64,000 bases of DNA from Opisthorchis felineus (lineage: Eukaryota; Platyhelminthes; Trematoda; Opisthorchiida; Opisthorchiidae), in assembly GCA_004794785.1 (NCBI GenBank), contig SJOL01007305.1:272831-336830 (forward strand), read 5' to 3'. The notes beneath the pieces were generated by a model that made no database searches, was not told where the DNA came from, and saw only the letters and a program-made list of their open reading frames with translations. A program made the position numbers and the translations under genes. How positions within the stretch are numbered: position 1 is the stretch's first letter; the number at the start of each line of letters is the position of its first letter. Shown one piece after another: positions 12,301 to 27,300 of the stretch.

Positions 12301-15300
12301 CTTTCAAACCAGCATTCTAAACGCAGACAACTCTAGCTTGGCCATCCACTCCCTCTGCACAATATGAAATACGTTAACCCACTCCATTCTTCAACCGAGA
12401 TAGGGAGATTAGACTCATGTAAACAGCACTTAGGATAGTTCACCCAGTGTATAACACGATTAAAAGGAATAAATTCTGGTGACATACCCGGCGGCTCGAA
12501 TCGTGACCAAGACATGGGATCCATACACTGGACACCGAAGAGCTGTATGAACCAACACTGATGAGACATGCGAGCCCAGTACACGCAACCGACGACTTGT
12601 AGGCTGCACTTGGCCAAAATCACACAAAAATTGTAGCCGATAATAACGTTCCAGCTACGAATAAGGAAAACAGGGAATATTCACCTACCAAGTTTGAAAT
12701 TAGTTAAAATTACGTTTACACCGTTGAAACAAGAATCATCGACATGATCGATGACAGCAACACCGGCGGTTCGCCGCCGTCAAACCACTTAAACTAAGGC
12801 ATAATGAACCAAACGACAGGATGGAAGGGAAGGAGCTAATTACTAGCCTACAACAAGGCATCGACATCCGCAAGCACTCACTCAGATACAAGGGAGCGCC
12901 AACCAAATAAACCCGTGTCATCGGTTTACAGCAATATGATGTACCGCTCACAGCTAAGCAGAGCCAGGCCTCATCCCGAAAGGCGGACAGCACCGACACC
13001 CATCGTAACTCCCTTCTTTGCATTTCGTCAAGCCTTGCGTGGCGTGGTAAACGACGCTCATCTCGTTATACGCAGCACAGGGTCGAGTTACCGAGGTGTG
13101 TTGTTGGGTGCGCCTCTGGAGGGGCGTACGAACGTCAGCACTAGATACCGGTCTTTTGCTGAAAATTCGCTGGTGCCAGGAACTGAGGAATATGGTTCTG
13201 AAGCGTCCATTACTAAAGACTCGAAGACGCAACTAATCCTCCATTCACACAGGCGAAACTTATCAAATCCATAAGTAAACCACCTCTAAGGTACCTTCAG
13301 CATTCGGTTTTGTGTTGTTTTTTAACGTCATAGGTGGCGAAAACTGGTAAATACAAAAAAATAAGGGCTGATATCCGATGAGGTATGATTTAAAAGTGGT
13401 TAATAAGAACATTTTAACCCAGGTTACCACTAGCGCCTCGGCGAGCCTTGAAGACTGTGAAGGATGAGTTACTGGAAAATTTGACCCATAAAAGTTGTCC
13501 ATGTGTAAGTTCTGTGGGAAGAACAGAGAAGGACTACACAAACATCAAGACGATTTTATAATTTATGATTATCGAGAACATGAAAAGGTATAGACTCCGA
13601 AACAGAACGATCACTGCAACGTTGTGCTACTAAGCGCAAAGTCCAAACGAAAAAAATGAGATGAGTGCTTGAGAAACCAACCCACTGAGCAGACACTTTA
13701 TTTGGCGCTCCGAAACGTGTTTCACGGTTTCGACCCAGAAGAAACAACTTTCCGACGGCCCTTGCAATGAATTTCCCAATGTACTGTAGTTGTATCAGTA
13801 TGGATGACCAATCCGATAGAGGGAGGATAACGACAAGTCTTCAACAGAAGTACTGATCTCAACGGAGCGGAAAACAGGTTTAAACGCTGTGAATTACTGA
13901 CCTGGTTAAATCACAGAAGTATCAGAGAATACGATGCACAGTACAAGAGATAGAAAACGATACCAGTGAGAAAATGAACCAGTGCTGAGTTAACTAACTT
14001 AGCATAGTTCGAGGCACCCAATTAGAGTGCAGTAGCTATGGAAGATGTGTTTTCTCTGATACAAAATACCGCATTGGCATGTGAACTGACAGAAAAACTT
14101 ACGACTTGATCAGGCTGCTTCGTCTGCGCAGCATCACATTCTGGCCCATCCATAGGTAGATAAAACTGAGTATCATGTAGCCCAAACAGAATAGTGTGAT
14201 CCAAGTGACGCCCGTCGCGAGGACAATGGCAAGGCTGACCCAGTAGGACCAATAAAAGATTAGATGACGCAGATAATCCAGATAGGATCTATATGTAAGG
14301 ACAAAAAATAAACGTCACAAAAGTGTCGGAAAATTTAAAGGCTGAAAATTCACTGTAGAATCATGAGATGAAACATAGTCACAAGAAATAGGGAACTGAC
14401 GCTGAACTGCGTAGGCGGGCGGCACCGTCAACATTGAGCTGAGTATTTCAACAACATCGAACACAGCTAGAAGGATTTAAACCTAGGCATGACAAGAGGA
14501 AAAGTAATCGTGATTTCTGTCGGTGCAGAGTCACGAAACCCTGCTAGCAGACGTTAGTAGAGCGTAAAAAACGACACAGACGCTACTTACTCTTTTGCGC
14601 TCACGAAATCCCGTTCTTCTTTACCTGGGACGTTGTTAATGAGCACCGGTTTGTTCGAACCACCGCCATACTCTTTCACACTAAAGCGTTTTTCGATTTT
14701 GAAAACCTGGTACTGCAGAGCCACGGCGACAAATTGGAAGAAATCAGCTGAGAACACGGAAGGAAACGGGACAACGAAGGGGAGTTAATTCAACAGATGT
14801 CATCCTGTTTTAACCGTGTAACAGTATGAGGGTGAAGCTTGAAACAGCTCGATGGTGTCAACTTGATGAAGAACCAGAAATCCTATAGGTTTACATGTGC
14901 TCCAAAATGAGTTTGAAGTCAAGTCATCGGCCAGACCAGTGAAAGCAGACAATTTTGAGCTAACGCCTTCTGATCACACCCTTAATCTGGTCTACACAGA
15001 TTACCAGTGCCTAGCAAGTAAATGTCCAGTAAATAAACTGTCAAAGATCAATTCAATGCGGTGGTCCCTCCACTAACTTTGTTCTTAACAAGTAAGGACC
15101 TCCCTTAAAGAGAGGTCACACAAACTTCACCGTTGGATAGATCGGTAAGGTGCCAAACTCTCTCCAATGGGTCGGTCTTGGCCCTAGTACACCTCAACAG
15201 GGATCGAATCTTTCCGAAAGTCAGCAAACACAAAACACTGTTCGGCATGAAGCTGCAGAGCACCAGCATGGCCAAGTGCCAAGTTTAGCACTACTGATTC

Positions 15301-18300
15301 CTTGCGGTACGCATTGCTGATACTGCATAGTGAGTTTGACAAATGAACTTTCCGTAAAAGAGACGGCCCCGTGAAGTGGGTGGAGTAGGAAAAATAGTGG
15401 AATGTAAATGTGTGGAATGTAGTGTAGTGGAATGAAAGGAGCGTGAGCTCAACGGTGGTTTGTCCATTCACTCTGGGAAACGCTACCAATACCTGCACGT
15501 TTTGTAAGTTCAAACACTGTTCGGTTGTGCGGCTGAAAGTCCAACTGAGTAGATCGAGTCCTTGGGCAATGAAGTCATAAAAAATAACATGTTCCTATCC
15601 TCGAAAATGAAATAAAGGTCATTTAGCACAGTGAAAAAGATAAGAGGGAATAGTGCTCAGCTAACGCACTGCGGTTAACGGTCATAAATGTAAGGGTTAC
15701 AATGTCAGCAAAAATTAACAAAATTACAGGATTTTTCAATTTTTCTTTCTTGGAAATACACTATGATATCGATTTAACTCAATTTCAACCCTCGACTGTG
15801 CATTTCATTGGTATACCAACATTCTCTTCAAGTGCAAAACGAGGTGACGGTTAACGCCCTCATTGCTGAACTGAGTTCGACTAAACGGGTGTGACAGTTC
15901 GCTAATATGCTAACGTCTGTTCACCGTGGAATTTATGTTTACAAATACTCTAGCGCACACACTAATTTTTGCGCAGGTCTGATTTCAGGGTCGCGGGAAA
16001 AGCCGCAGAGTACCTGCTTCAATGACTGAGATTCCGCGAACGGATTAGGCGATCAGCTCTTCAGAAGCATCCCATGGTTATTGCCTGTTGTGCGACATTT
16101 ATATTTAGAACGGGAACAAGATCGAAGAAGATTAAACATCAACAAACAAAACTTTTAGAAAAACTGGATATTTGACCTTAGTTTCGTTCGGTTCTCGCGA
16201 TTCCTCTAAATAAGGACCTTCCCCTCGAGGAGAACTACTTAGACCAGCTCCCACTGGTGATACTATAAGAACAAAGACCTTTTAAAAACGTATGCCCATT
16301 CGGCTATCTGTGACGATAATGCTTGCAGAAACCACCGATGTGTCGTCCCGGTAGTCCTCGAGATTAATTCGCAACCTCACTTGCGTGACTAAGACAAAAA
16401 CTAGACGGAAGAAAGGGTCCAGTTTCCGGATCACAATCGCGTCGTCAAACTTAGAACCAACACCGCCACGGTTTCATGTTGAAAATGTTAGTAAAGCCAT
16501 GCACTGAATGTGGTGCCTAGCCAGTGAAATGTAATGGGGGAATGTTTTGGTCTGGAAGTGGGGATGGCGGAGGAAAGCTGTGCATTAGGAGCAATAGTTC
16601 GGATGCATTAACATTAACAATTCGGCACGTGGCATGCCTATACATTTTACTGACAATAAACATTGACACCGCCCAACTCCGACTCCGACCCCGAAAAATC
16701 ACCTGCCAAAAACTGTTTGCTGGTAACGGTCTTCATGACTCTCTACCCGGTCACTAACTGACGCCCTTAGCACAATTCCCCACTTCCAACACATTGGTGC
16801 GTGAAGAGTGCTCCTCGAAGATGCCAGCATCCGAAGAAAATGACTAAACTAGAACATCTGGAATGAGAGCAGCTCGCCCGCAGAATATGAGCTCTTGTGT
16901 CTCAAAGTCAGTGGCAGTATCCAAGTCGTTCATGGGACGTCGATAGTCGGGTGCTCAGAGCTTTTTGATGTCTTCTCGCGAATTCGAAGGTTTTGATGTG
17001 CTTAACAGTATGGGACGCATGAACCATTGCAAGGTCCAACCAGCCCCCATGAGACGTGAGTCACCGTTAGCTAACGCCACGTATTTAACTGGGCGAAATC
17101 CGTCCTGCCCTTCGCTAGTTGAGAGGCAATTTAATCTTTGGCCAGGCAACCGGGACCGACACACCTGCCCAAGAAAAGTTGACTGGTTTGCCCGCAAACA
17201 TAAGGTTTCGTCCCACATAATGTTGCAGAAGCACTTTGAGCCTTACATCGTCATACTCGGAGGTACGTACCAATTGGGTGGAGAAAAACAGTCTAACCAC
17301 AAACCTATTTTCAAAACCCATCTTAGACAACCCTAAAAGTCTGTCATCGTGACACCACTCGATTCTTTGTAGAATGCTCACTGTTTTTACATGTAATCTG
17401 ACTATTGATGTTTCATACTTTGATACAGGATATACACTACCTGCATGGATTACGTAGATTGATGGCGTCGAGGAAAAATGCATCTAATTTGCTAGAGCTA
17501 TCTAACGACATGCAACGGCCTTTAAAAGGCCGGAATGTTATAAAAATTAGAGGGCTTCAGTTGCCAGAGTGCATCGTACATCACCGAATTCAACAAGCAT
17601 ATTCCCCCCGCGTCCAGAGCGAGGACAAGAAAACTGCATGCCTGTGTTATATTCTGAGTAAGGATAAACTTGAACACGGTCTATTAGCTCAACTACTCTT
17701 TATCTGTCGACGAGTCAGATGATTATGGTGAACAGCTCAATATGGCTCGGAAACCACGTCGCGACCAGTTAGCTCATCCCACCTACGTATTCCGTTTGTT
17801 TTAAGGGTGACTAAAGCACCGGTTTACAATAAATTTACAGTGGTTCACTTACATATTCCCGGAGTAACCTTTGGAGGGGCCGGTCGAGATCGCTCCAATA
17901 GGGCGCAAAGGGTGTTGTCATCTGACCAATCATATAGAGTAGCCATCAATTGCTAAAAAGCGCGCTCACCATTCAGTAGTATAGAAGGATGATAGCACCT
18001 GATTCGAGCAGAGAGCGAATAAACACGGCGTGAAACTTGACAGGATGGACCGAAATGAATCATTCTCCGGGAGGGATACTTTAAATACAGACAGCGGTTG
18101 AGATTCTCCGCGAATTTGTGGGTCAACAGCGGTTGGTTCAGTGAGCCTCTGCACATACTGGATATAAATCACGCACACTTCGTGGTAACAGGTGAGACTT
18201 ACATCCCATGTACCTGCATCCTGGAAGTACTTTAAAACTGTCATAGAAACCAATGGATATTGGAAAATACGTTGGTCGGAAGGAGCCAGGGGCTCCTGGT

Positions 18301-21300
18301 TGGTTTCTGTACCATGTGCGGAACAAAAACTACATTCTTTGGTAAACGGTAAAGCCTGCGGTTGAGCAATTGAAACGAAGTCGAGCGACATGCCAGCGAC
18401 GTTCGATAAACATCCTAGTAAATGATCATGGGGACTATGATAGACTAGAGTTCGCAGGATGAACCGTGCATGTCCGAACTCCAACTGCCATCCTGGTTCA
18501 TTCCAAATGAAACACTTGAGTATTGCAGTTTACGGACAGGCGGTGGAAGTTGACCCAACCAACCCCAAACACACGTGAATATAATGCTCAACACAAACCT
18601 GTTTAGCACTCACCAGTAAGCTTTTTCGCAGTGGGAGACCCGTACTGACCCGGAACAAACAGCCATTGGAGAAGATTGTTTATATCAACAGAGTCAGTCA
18701 GCCACGGATAATCTAAAAACAGGAGGAACGTAAAAAGTTGCCAGTGGGAAAGTAAATGAAGGTAGATGAACGGACAGTATTATCAAGAAAAATAAACGAC
18801 ATGATTGCCTTACTCCAACAGATTCCTGGAGGAAACCCAACACACCCTGCGTATTGAACCGGGATAAGTGCGGCGAGAAAAATCATATATGGCAACCAAA
18901 GTTTGCCACAAACTTGGCGTGGGGTGAACAGGAAGAAGAGCATCAGCAGTAGATATAGCACACTGAAAGCGTCCGCACGGAGACAGGCTGTGACCACAGT
19001 GACGCAGAAGCAGAGCTGTCAATGAGCAGAAGGGAACGAGCGAATCAACGTGGCATTTAGCTCACTTAGGAGCTACTGTAGATGAAACAACAACCGTCGA
19101 AAAAACGGCATGTAAATCCTGCTGAAACTGCGCAAGAGGTTTGTCCCTGAGGGAAATTGCAGGACGTCTCATTAATCCCTCTCCTTCCAACCAAATAGGG
19201 AATTATTGAGAAAACCACTCTTTCTAATCAACAAGCCTACTCAACGACATATTAGCTCCAACATTAAACTTGGTTCGATTTACCGCACGAGAACAAAGGT
19301 TGGGAGGAGCTTGTGCGTGAACAGTTTTGATCACCTTACAGGTACCTTCTAAATAAAGATTCCCATAGAAATCAATTCTGCTCCATAAATCGCTCTGGAA
19401 ACCCGGCTGTGTTGTTCGAAGTCATTGTTTAAGCAAGCAAGACTGGGCACCATCGCGAACGGATCCATCGACCAGTAGGCATGCATAATCATCTAGGAAT
19501 ATGTAGCAGTGGGAGGAGGAATTCATATGAACCACACTGCCCTCATCGGGAAGAAACTCTGCGACTTCCGAAATCAGTGAAGCGCAAAGTATAGCTTACT
19601 TGAAGGTACTGGAAATCTGACAGAGAGCGCGATTAATACATGGGCTTGAGTGCGACAGAACCACCCATCTTCCCCTTCCAAACGCGTGTAAATGTGGGTT
19701 ACAGGGGCAACAACAAATCGCGTTAGTTCACCTATTCTCTAATACGGTACATGATGGCGAGAAAAGTTACACACTTCAAGAACTGGATACTAGTATTAAT
19801 GAGAGTTGTCAGTGAATCGAGAGAAAAGCGTCCTCCCTGTGTCGGGCGCAAGAAAGGGTTGATCTCAAGTCAATCAAGTGTTCACAGCAAAACATAATCA
19901 CCTTGTTAAATATAAAAGCGGAGCATTAGGTTGCTCAACTAACCTGCCAAGTGCAATTCTCATAACAGTGACCAAAAACCAGCATACACTATATTGCACC
20001 TGGGTACGTGACAGCATCCCCACTTGAACTGTCACAGTGACTAATCACAACCAGTAACCCGAGAACCAAATAACTGACAAATGAGGTATAAACTGGTGCA
20101 AACAGTACCTCAAGGCCGAACTTGTAGAAGCCGTAATTGATGGCGAACTTCACGACATTGCGAAGATCGTTATCCAGTGATGCTATAGTGACATCGGGAA
20201 AAACTACGCCTTCGTGAGGACGCAAGTTATGCGGGCTGTTGTAAAACTGCTTCTGACGATAAGAGATGGCGTGCCAAAAAACACAAACGAACATCAATGC
20301 GCCCATAGGCTGGAACAGATAAGAAAACGATGCAAAACTCAAATGGACTTGATGAAGTGAAAATTTGATCTTACGCGGCCAACTGTATGTGCTTAAGAGG
20401 GCATTATTAAACAGAACAATAGTGACTGCGAAGATCCGTAAAATAGAGTTTGACACGGGGAGAGTAACGCGACGACCACGCAGGTGGACGGCATAAAAGT
20501 CGAAACGGAAGGAACTTTGCAGGGCAAACACGTTGGTGGGACGAACGAAGAAACTCAGTGGATGGAGAAGGATGCCTGCTATGGTGTGCTTCAAGGGAGG
20601 AACTGTCTGCTGACATAAGACCGGAAGCGATCGCTAAAGAGTCGCAATCCCCCTATGAAAACTGCACCAATTGCGGAACATTCTGAGTAGAATAAAAGAT
20701 GTGCATTCTGCCATAGTAACTATTCTCTATAACAAGAGACCGTGTCGGTTTTGTGTAAACATTTGGAATCAGTGCGACGCCTAATGTGTGAAATTATTGG
20801 TAATGTGGGTGCGTTAGTTGGCTGTTGATATGGGCAGCTGATCTGTTCGCTGAACTAAAACAGCCATCTTGCAAACGTCTGGTCGCCATACAAGGAAATA
20901 CCGTCAGTGCACGGTCGGGTGGGCATTTTCTCAACGTCTATTTGGGTTTACATGGTTATTTGGAGCTCTCTGTTCACATCTTTGGACCTCAATTATGGCA
21001 AAAGCAATTAGTGTTGAACTACCGGACAGCCATGAAGTTCCAAAACAGACGACTGAGAGCTATTCAAGCTATGCCTGAACACATACTTTGAATTCAACTG
21101 AGAGGATCACCATTTAGGTGGCCAATTCCAAGGTTCATTGCAGAGATTTATATACAAGAGCTAGAACGAATTGTGCTTCGTGACATAAATCCGAGAATAT
21201 GGATCCGTTTCATCGTCGAAAACAGTAAGCTGCAGCGAACAATTCAGCCATTAAAAAGCTTCTCCGGCGGCATCAAATTCGCAATAGAGGAAAATTACTG

Positions 21301-24300
21301 AAAGTTGGAATTCTTGGACGTGATCATCACCGGGCTACCAAATTGACACATGCAACCGGGGTCTATGGGATACCGACTCACATGGACGAAATTCCGAAAT
21401 ACCATTGTAACCATCCAAGCTACCACAAACAAAGCTGCATCGAAGCACTGTTCACGCGGACTGGAATTCACCGTAATAGAACGTACGACAAATTCAAAGA
21501 GGGAAATGCTTAAGCAAAGTTATGCCAAGGAAGAAACTATAACTTATATCAAGGAGACTTCTGAAATGACTGCAAGAACGTTACGACAGTGTGATATAAC
21601 GATAGCCAACAAGCCCACAAACACACTTCGGAGGACATACACTGAATAAAAAAAATTATGGACCATGAAGATAGCCGACAATCGAAAAACGAAGGATTGC
21701 AACAAAAACTAGGTGGGAAAAGCAAGAAGGAACGCATTTACCAGACTGTAAAAATGCCAATTTGCCATTAGGAGACACAATCATGGTCTTGATGTCCGTA
21801 CATGGACATCAAGAAGTACACGAATTTAACTGGGATTGAATCCATATACTAGCCCAAGCAAGAAAGGGACGTGAATTTATAGAGGCGTGGTACTCAAACC
21901 GGAAAACCATCAACAAACACTGAGATCGATCCGATCTACCAAACGCTGATGATAAAAGAAATCCGGGAATATCAAGCTCAAAACCACGCAAGAAACCGAA
22001 GAAACCAACAAAAGGTACTGAGAAAGGGCAAAAGTGACCGGGTAAAACCAAGCCACAAGCAAACCAGGGAGCAACAAATCAGAAGGCTAAAAATAGGGAT
22101 GAAGTTGCATAAGATCAATGAAAATCCGAAAAATCAGATCGCACTGCAACAGAACATGAGAATGGACCGTTCAAATCAAGGAAAGAAAACTATTCAAAAC
22201 AGGCGCCCAGCCGACCAGTCAAATGGTCGGAAAGTGGATTGAACCGCGAGGCAAAATAAATGCAAACTAGCCATTTGGAACAAAGGAAGAGAATTACTGA
22301 AATGAAGACATCCAACGAACCAATCAAATGCGAGTAAATCGGACTACAAGGCAGCACGGATCCAAATTAAGTGCAAACGGAAATTCTAACAACCAATCAG
22401 GTTACAGGCTTCAAATAAGCTTTAGAAACTAGATAAACGTAGGTAGACATGGAGGAAACACCTATCCTACCGTGAACTGATGATACCTCCTCGATTGGCG
22501 ACGGAAAGTTTGCAAGCTAATTACCAAGCTCGGCGAACGGACAAACTGCCACCCGACCAAAGCCAACAACTCAAAACTCTACAAATACACTCATTGGCAC
22601 ATCAACCGGGTTTTCACGAGAGACTTAACGGAATCTCTCATTTATGCTATTATTCAATTAAATGTGCTGCACAAAGGCCTCCTCATGTTTCAGTTGGTTT
22701 AGTATTCGAGATATCGCAGTATATTTTCATAAAGGAAACTGCTCAGAAGGTTGCTGAAAGCCCTTCGACAGCCCACGACCAGTTTCAGTTGAAGGATATC
22801 ATAAACGAGAGATTCAGTTGAATCTCCCGTGAAATTCTAGTTTATATGCAAATGAGTGTATTTGTCCAATTCGAGTTCAAGTAGAACATAAGGTTGTCGG
22901 AAACTCAAGGACTGCGCCCGACACCGGTCGTGGGCTGTCGAAGAGTTTTCAGCAACCTTTTGAATAGTTTCCTTTATGAAAACTCAAAACTCCTCTCGTG
23001 GCAGCTTGAAATTCCTATCCGGCTACCTCAGAATCCTATTAAGGCGTCTCAGCGAAGGGTGAAGTAAGCAAAGTAAAGTTCATTGGGATCAAACCCAAGG
23101 GGACTTTCTAACCAGGACTCAAGAGCATTTACGCGTGAACAGCGGACCGATTGGAATGAAGATGTCCACTGTGATAAAACTAGAAAACGCACGTGATTAG
23201 TTACGTAGTCACACTGGTTGAACACCTCTTTATATATCTAAAATAGTTCCTGCAACATGCAGGGGCAACTCAAAAGGCAGGGAGCAATTAAATGCATGCA
23301 ATACGATGGGTCAAGTTCTTTGGAATATGAACAAAGGTAGTATCCGAAAGGTCTATAGTTTTTTCGCCAGGATCATCACCAATTTGAAGCAGTCATTCAT
23401 AAAGTGGCTTGATTGAAAAAAGGGATAAATACATATGCAAAAAGGGTAGAATTTTCAACATGCATCTTAAGCCCAGCATAAATATTAGTGGTCAAAACAT
23501 TTAATGCCAATGGAAACAGAAGCTGGACATTAACCTGTTAACAAACATGGACAGAAAGATGGCAAATCAACGGCAGAAAACTTACCAAGATGTAATGGTT
23601 GAAGTTCTGAACTTTTACCAGCCCAGCCCAGGAGGCATTTTCCAAATGTGTGGTCTTATTGGACTGTAATGAATAAGAAAACGTGGCTGAACTGAAAAAC
23701 AAAATCCTTCCAAAACCAGTGCATGTGAGTAAGCATTTTAAGGTGGTGTGATTTCTTATTCAGTAACAAATCTAGGACGGCTAGTTTCTAAAGGCGGGTA
23801 AGCTCGATGCGGCTCGAAGACTATTCAGCTTTTGACCACACGTCCACAGAGCAGCAAGAGGGATGCGGGGCTATCGGCGTCAAGGACTGAACATAACTCT
23901 AATTTACGGTCTCCCGAGGCACATCACTGAGCCTTACCTAGCTCAATCGTGTAAGGTGAGAAGCAAAAAACAGACGAGCTCCACGTAAAAGTGCAGCTAA
24001 GGAATTTCTCCTCCCGCGGCACACTACAGTACTAATCGTCATGCTATTGTGAACAGTCACCCAAATATACACCCCTCAGGTAAGAGAAAGGACACAGCAT
24101 CTGCCAGCGGATGAGGGGTAACAAAGTATAATTTCACCGGTTACTGAACATTAGAGCAAGTCACCGAGGAGTTTGGAAAAACGCAAGCAGCAAGTGGGTG
24201 TAAAATTACCAACAGTTGACAAAAACTGCTTGCCATCCCATCAACAGCCTATTAATAGGCGAAAACAACCGAAGCCTCACTATACTTTCCTGGGAAAATG

Positions 24301-27300
24301 CAGACTTTAAACCTATCCAGCAGGACAACAGCAACTGACAAATTCAATGTTTAACTGTGGCGCAAGCTCGGTACATAGCTACAATGCAATAAAATGCAAA
24401 CGATGGAACTGAAAGGGAACTGGGGAGTCAAAGGAGAGCGACCGGGACATCGGAGGTGAACGAAAAGCCAGCGTTCCACGTTCAAACCTATTTCTGCACC
24501 AGTTTGAGATGCTTCAAGTGAAGATAAGTGGGGTAAGTAAAAGAAGCGGAGTAACTTACATCAGCACACACGATGGTTACATTGAGCTGCACAAAATTCA
24601 GCTGAAAGCACATTTTGCACAGCGTAAACAGTCCGGTCCACACGAAGACAATCGTGGCGAGAAACCCATGCAAGTAGGGGAATGGGAAGCAAATCACTAG
24701 CAGCACAAGAGTGATTATATTTGGGGCGACGACCTGTAAAAAACAAGAAGCACATATTTGTGAGTAAATAATGAACACATTAGCAGTTGATAGGATGGCC
24801 TGAAAATTTTCACCACCTGCTCGAAGAAAGTGGTCAGAACCATAAAATAGTCTATCACAGGTAAATCAGTTCAGGGAACCTATCTAATCTTCAAGACTAC
24901 AATGATGAATCACTCAGTTAGCATTACATCGCAATCATTTTCCAGACGTGTGGAACAATGAGGTTTCCCGTTTCTGCACTCCAGTATCAATGAAAGAACA
25001 AACAGCATCCCATCAGATACTCTGGGTATCTCTCCAATGAACCGAAGGCTGGGAATCAGTTTAGCAATACCTCACATCCTAATGTGACAAGAAACATCAT
25101 CTGGCATCTGGTCCACTCAGTTGAACGGTTGCATATGCCTCAGACAATATGGCAGCTTCCCAATAGACAGCTTAATTATTGTATTTGGTTCGTGTAGTTG
25201 AGCTTCAGAAATACAACAAATGTCTACCGATAAAGTTTCAAGAGTGCCACTAGCACAGATTGTTGGTCAGTTCATTCAAGGGTTTGGACACTGAAAGCAG
25301 CAATGAAAACTGGGCGTGAAGTTGGAGCAGCAGATGTGAGCGGCGATCGATCACCAGATTCAACCACTCTAGGTCCATCCAATTGGCTTGACAGTTGAGT
25401 TAGCCAGGGCTTCCACACTTCAAAGGTCAGTTCGCACTGTTGTTTGTAGGGCCGAGAAATACAGTCAAAGGTAGTAGCCAAAGATACAGTAAAGGTAACC
25501 TTATGCTTTACAAAATGTAATAGTTTTCCCCTAATAGATGGAAACCCGCAACTAGGCGACGAGGCCAGAAAACACAGAGTCATCCAAGTTGGGATGGTGT
25601 GAATCGGAATGCCTGACGTGACTTAGTGTGCAATGAACGTATTTTACTATTACATACACGTTGGGTAACATGAGAACATGGCAGCGGGCCCTTAGGCGAG
25701 GGGTCCCACAAGACACGTACCTAAATAGCGGCTGGAGTTCCCGCAGGAAGTTGAACCAAACTCCACACGTAAAGTGGTGATTAACGACTTGAGTGCAGTT
25801 TTACGAAGAGTGCATTTGCTAAATTCCAAACCAATCGCTCGGTAACAAAAAGCGATCCTCTTTTGAGTGGACCGAGGTCCAGTCAGGATTAGGCCATTGA
25901 CTGGTCACAAAATAGTCAAGCTAGACAAAACTAAACAACCAAACCAACCGCTGAATAAAACATGTGGTGACATGTTCCTGACGATCTTACGCCAACCACT
26001 GCTGCCTTGCGGTTAGGCTTTTGAGCCAAAAGCTTACGTGGATGACAATAATCGTCCTCCTGTCTGGGCCGGGGTGCCCTGGCAGTATCCTAGCCCATGT
26101 AAAACTACGAGTAGCACATCGGCCGTCGCGAGGTGACATCAGTTGGAGAAAACAGACTAATGGTGACAGGTTCCTTATTCCACTTTTAGGTATTTGTTCT
26201 TCTCCCCGACCCCAGCCAACTATTACACCGTTGCCGTCGACTTCTTGGTAGGTCCATTCTTAAGAACTGAAGACAGACGACTGCCATCAGCTGTGAATCG
26301 TACGGTTAACTTGGACGATCGGTTCATCTGAAAGTGTCTAACGTTCGCAATCCGAAAATGTGGGACAGCAGATTGCTCTCGCATGTACGTCGGACGGGTT
26401 TTGCCACTGTTGTGTGCTGTCCCTCTGAAACGATGATTCAAGACTCAAATACGATTGTTGGACCGACCACTCGATCGGTTTCTTCTCGCCTCCGATTGCG
26501 CATCTCTGATGATCCAAAGCCGACCCGGTTGGTTCTGCCGAATTTGGTATCGTCCAAGCCGCTGAAGGGTCTCGCCGTGAATGGCTGCCCGCTGATAGAC
26601 GCTTGTGTGTGACTCGTTTAGCAACATCGGTAAGCGTATTCTGTAGCCAAGCCGATAATCGCTGCGCGTTCATTATATCTTCTTACGCTCCGACAGATTA
26701 TGCGAAAGATTCGTATTTGAATACGCCTATAAGAATTCAAGGAGAAACTGGAAGTTGTGGTAGTTGCCTTAGTTCCAACGTTAGTGTGACCGACGAATTC
26801 AACGCCAGAAACGTGGTTGCCAGTTGGCGCCACTTGTGACATCAAAAAGGCATACTACTGAATCTCAAAGGACACGTAAATCAGACTACAACGCTGGCTT
26901 TATTGTTGTATGGCAGCGAAACTTGGCCATCTCGGATGAAGGATCTGGGACATCTTCAGGTCTCTGAACAACGATGTCTCAGAACTATAACTAGAATCGG
27001 CTGGAAGCAATGCATCCGCAATGAGTTGATCAGAAAACTGGTCTTTGGTGAAAAAGACGATGCTTCGTTCAAAGAATACATCCAGCAATGCAGACTAAAT
27101 TGGCTGGGCCATGTGTTACTCATGCCGAGTTACCACCTGCCAAAAGGAGTGACAAAAACCTGGGGGTCAACAGAATTTCACATGGCAGAAGAGAATAAAG
27201 AATGTTACGAAAAGTGTGGGTCCTGCTGGTGCTATTCGCCTTCCATTATGGGGTTTCTGTGCTTCGCTGCAGACACTGAACAACATGACGTCACAGGCGG

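Noticed and set aside
17851..18143. Two further exon-like segments in intron 18
   Set aside because: No combination with exons 18 and 19 keeps the frame; one junction makes a stop. Exons 18 and 19 join directly with conserved sequence.
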